A model generated the notes under the pieces. That model was not told the origin of the DNA. It ran no database searches and worked only from the letters and a program-made list of their open reading frames with translations. A stretch of DNA of 64,000 bases from Anaspis maculata (lineage: Eukaryota > Arthropoda > Insecta > Coleoptera > Scraptiidae), in NCBI GenBank assembly GCA_949128115.1, contig OX421963.1, positions 36,439,979 to 36,503,978 of the forward strand, given 5' to 3'. Positions 59,401 to 62,400 of the stretch are shown piece after piece (within the stretch, counting starts at the first letter, position 1; each line of letters starts with the position of its first letter). The translations under genes were made by a program, and so were the position numbers.

Positions 59401-62400
59401 TTTTTGTGGAACTGACGGTGATTGCACATTTCTATTCTCCTTGATTCTAGTTGATATCGATGTTATCCAAGACACGCCGAATTCAGGAGGGCAATCTTGA
59501 AAAATCACTGATTTACGAAAAACGTTGATTTTCATGAATAAGAACTTTTTTCAAACGTATTTCAGAAAGGGTTACATATACTTCAAGACGGTTTGCTCCA
59601 ACTTCATAAACATTATGAGGAAAATTAATGATGATTTTCATAACTCCACCTATTTTGTTTCATAGGATACATTTTTCCAATTTTTGATCAGCCTGTAGAT
59701 GGCCTCTGCTCGAGGTATCATCTTGGCTACTCTTCTTAAAATCAAGGTATGGTCGATACAACAATATTGCCGAGTGCCATCGCGGTGTCACAGTTTGCAA
59801 GGTTCTACCAATTTTTGTCCGTTAACGTCCGAACTAAATTATGTGTGTTAGTTAGGTGGAAGGGGCATCGTTATTATGGGCATTGTTCAGTGATGGCATT
59901 TGGTAAGTACGTACGTTTGTTGTTTTGTTTGCATTATTATACTCACACGCAGTTTTCTCTGTCTTGTTTTGCACCTGTATTTTGTGGCTTATGTGTTCAT
60001 AACCAAAACCCGAATTTTGTGTTTCGCTTTCAGCTAAAGCCGGTTAGGAGTTTAGAGAATTTCAAACAGCACACCAACATCTCCTGCCCGACGGCCGCAC
60101 CGGACCGGTGGGTGTTCCCTTCGCGCACCGGCGCCCCCATGGCATCCCCTTCCAAAAACCTGTTCCTATCCAGTACTTCCTCCACGACCGCCGCCCGCGG
60201 CGGCCAGGACACGCAGAATCTCCTGATGCAGTCCCCCGACGACGTGTTTTCCTCTCCCCCGGTGCCCCCCAGGGTACCGTCTGGCAGTGGTAAGGACCTG
60301 TTCGGCACCATGCCGTTCGTGGTCGGTGGCGGGCACAGTGAAAATGGAGATCCCCTTTTCCTTGTCGCTAACCAGCATTCTGTCGATATCGTTAAGCTAT
60401 CGCCGCCCACTAGCTCTCCCAGGCGGAAGGTAATTTTCATTCTCAGTGTTGTTATGAGAGTGTTTGTCGAAGAGATAGACGGGGTAAATATTCCGCTTCA
60501 ATCAGGCCTACGCCGATCTTGTATGGTGTTCATTATTCAAGTCTGGAAAAAATTGAACCTTAAAATAATCGTTTCTCTTCGGCAAATTACTCTGCTATAT
60601 TTTGTTGTTTGTGGTGCTTTTACGGTGGATGGTATAGTTAGATATCATTCTCTAGTTGGAAGTTGTAAAGAGTGATTTCTTTTGCACTTAGTTGTTGTAG
60701 TCTGATCTAAAGGTGTTTTTAGTTTTACTACTATATCCCAGTCCCAGTAGCGGGCTTTCGTGAAAATCGGGGTTCAAAAACTGCGCTTCCTGTACGTGCA
60801 CCTTTTTGTTTGTTTGATTTTTTTATCAGCACGTTTTGTTGACGTATGATTACTACTAGTCCGGTGGTTAAGCGTCCTAACTATGCATTTTGAGCTTAAG
60901 CAATGCGCTTTTGGGGTTTGATTGGGGGTCCCTCAACCTTAATTTCAAGAGTTGGAGACATCGGTGCACTCGATGCGGAGGGGGTCTGGGGGGCCCTTGA
61001 AAGTTGAAGGTGCGAGGCTTCCCACCAAATCACCATACCACCACGTAATTCCTACTTGGATGTCATTAAACGACTCTAACCTACACATTGACAACATTTG
61101 TTACCATATCCCAACAGTTCTTCACACTGAAAAAAATTAATTCTTATGACAGATCAGAAAAAACAGTTTTTCTCAATTTTTCATCCCCACAACGAATAAA
61201 CTGCCAGGTGTGGTGTCATTTTGGAGTAAACGGCATCCTCTGACTCCATTCACCGAGTCAAAATGTTTGTGAGACCACCGTGCAAAGAATGACACGCCAA
61301 GAAGTGAGCATTTTTGAGCACCTCATTTAACAGTAGTTTCTTGGCTGATACCAATCGATATGATTGATAATTTTGTCATGGATCAATAACTTGAACTTTT
61401 TTGTAACGGTAATGCATGTGAATGAAACTCGACACGAGCGTGGAGGCTTGGAAAAAAGTAATTTTCTCCAGCGTGCGAATTTAATTCACGCCTACTGAGC
61501 GTTAGTTTGTTGGGCTCAGGCAGGCAGCGTTTGGATAGCTTTGGAAGCAAAATTTCCATATCTTTCTGAAAAGTTGAGCAGTTTAATTCTGGAAATCGAT
61601 TTATGGATCATCAATGATTGTTTTGCCGGTCAGTACCCACATGGTGGTTAACTGCAGCGGTGATGGCTAACGGCGGAGGAAATTCAACGTCCAAAATCTT
61701 ATTTTCTGCCACTATGACAGTCATTTTCACGGCTGTTTTTATAAAATTATTTCTTCTCCAAACATAAGAAAACTTACATGTACAAAATGATAACAATCTT
61801 GAAGGTTGGTAGAGGAAAATAGAAAATAACACTTTAAAAGTTGAATGCCCTCCGTCGTCAGCCATGATCCCTGCAGTTAATCCCCATGGGGGTACCTAGT
61901 GACTGTCAAAATAATCTTTGATGATTCTTAAATCAGTTTCCAGAATTATGCTACTCAGCTGCATAGACAGATATGGAAATTTTGTCTCCGAACCTATTCA
62001 AACGCTGCCTGCCTGAGTCCAACAAACTAACGCTCAGTAGGCGTGACATAAATTCGACCGCTGGAGAAAAAAATTTTCCCCAGGCCTCCACGCTCGTGTC
62101 GAGTTTCATTCAGATGTATTACCGTTACAAAAGAGTTCAAGTTATTCATCCATGTCAAAATTATCAATCATATCGATTGGTATCAGTCAAGAAACTACTG
62201 TTAAATGAGGTGCTCAAAAATGCTCACTTCTTGGCGTGCCATTCTTTGCACGGTGGTCTCACAAACATTTTGACTCGGTGAATGAAACCAGAGGATGCCT
62301 TTTATTCTAAAATGACACCAAACTTGGCAGTTTATTCGTTGTGGGGATGAAGAATTGAGAAAAACAGTTTTTTCCGATCTGTCATAAGAATTAATTTTTT

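Noticed and set aside
60952..61140. 62-codon frame [14 protein letters not shown]... present on both arms of the big foldback
   Set aside because: Its duplication is explained by the inverted repeat. No domain, and no reason to think it is translated.
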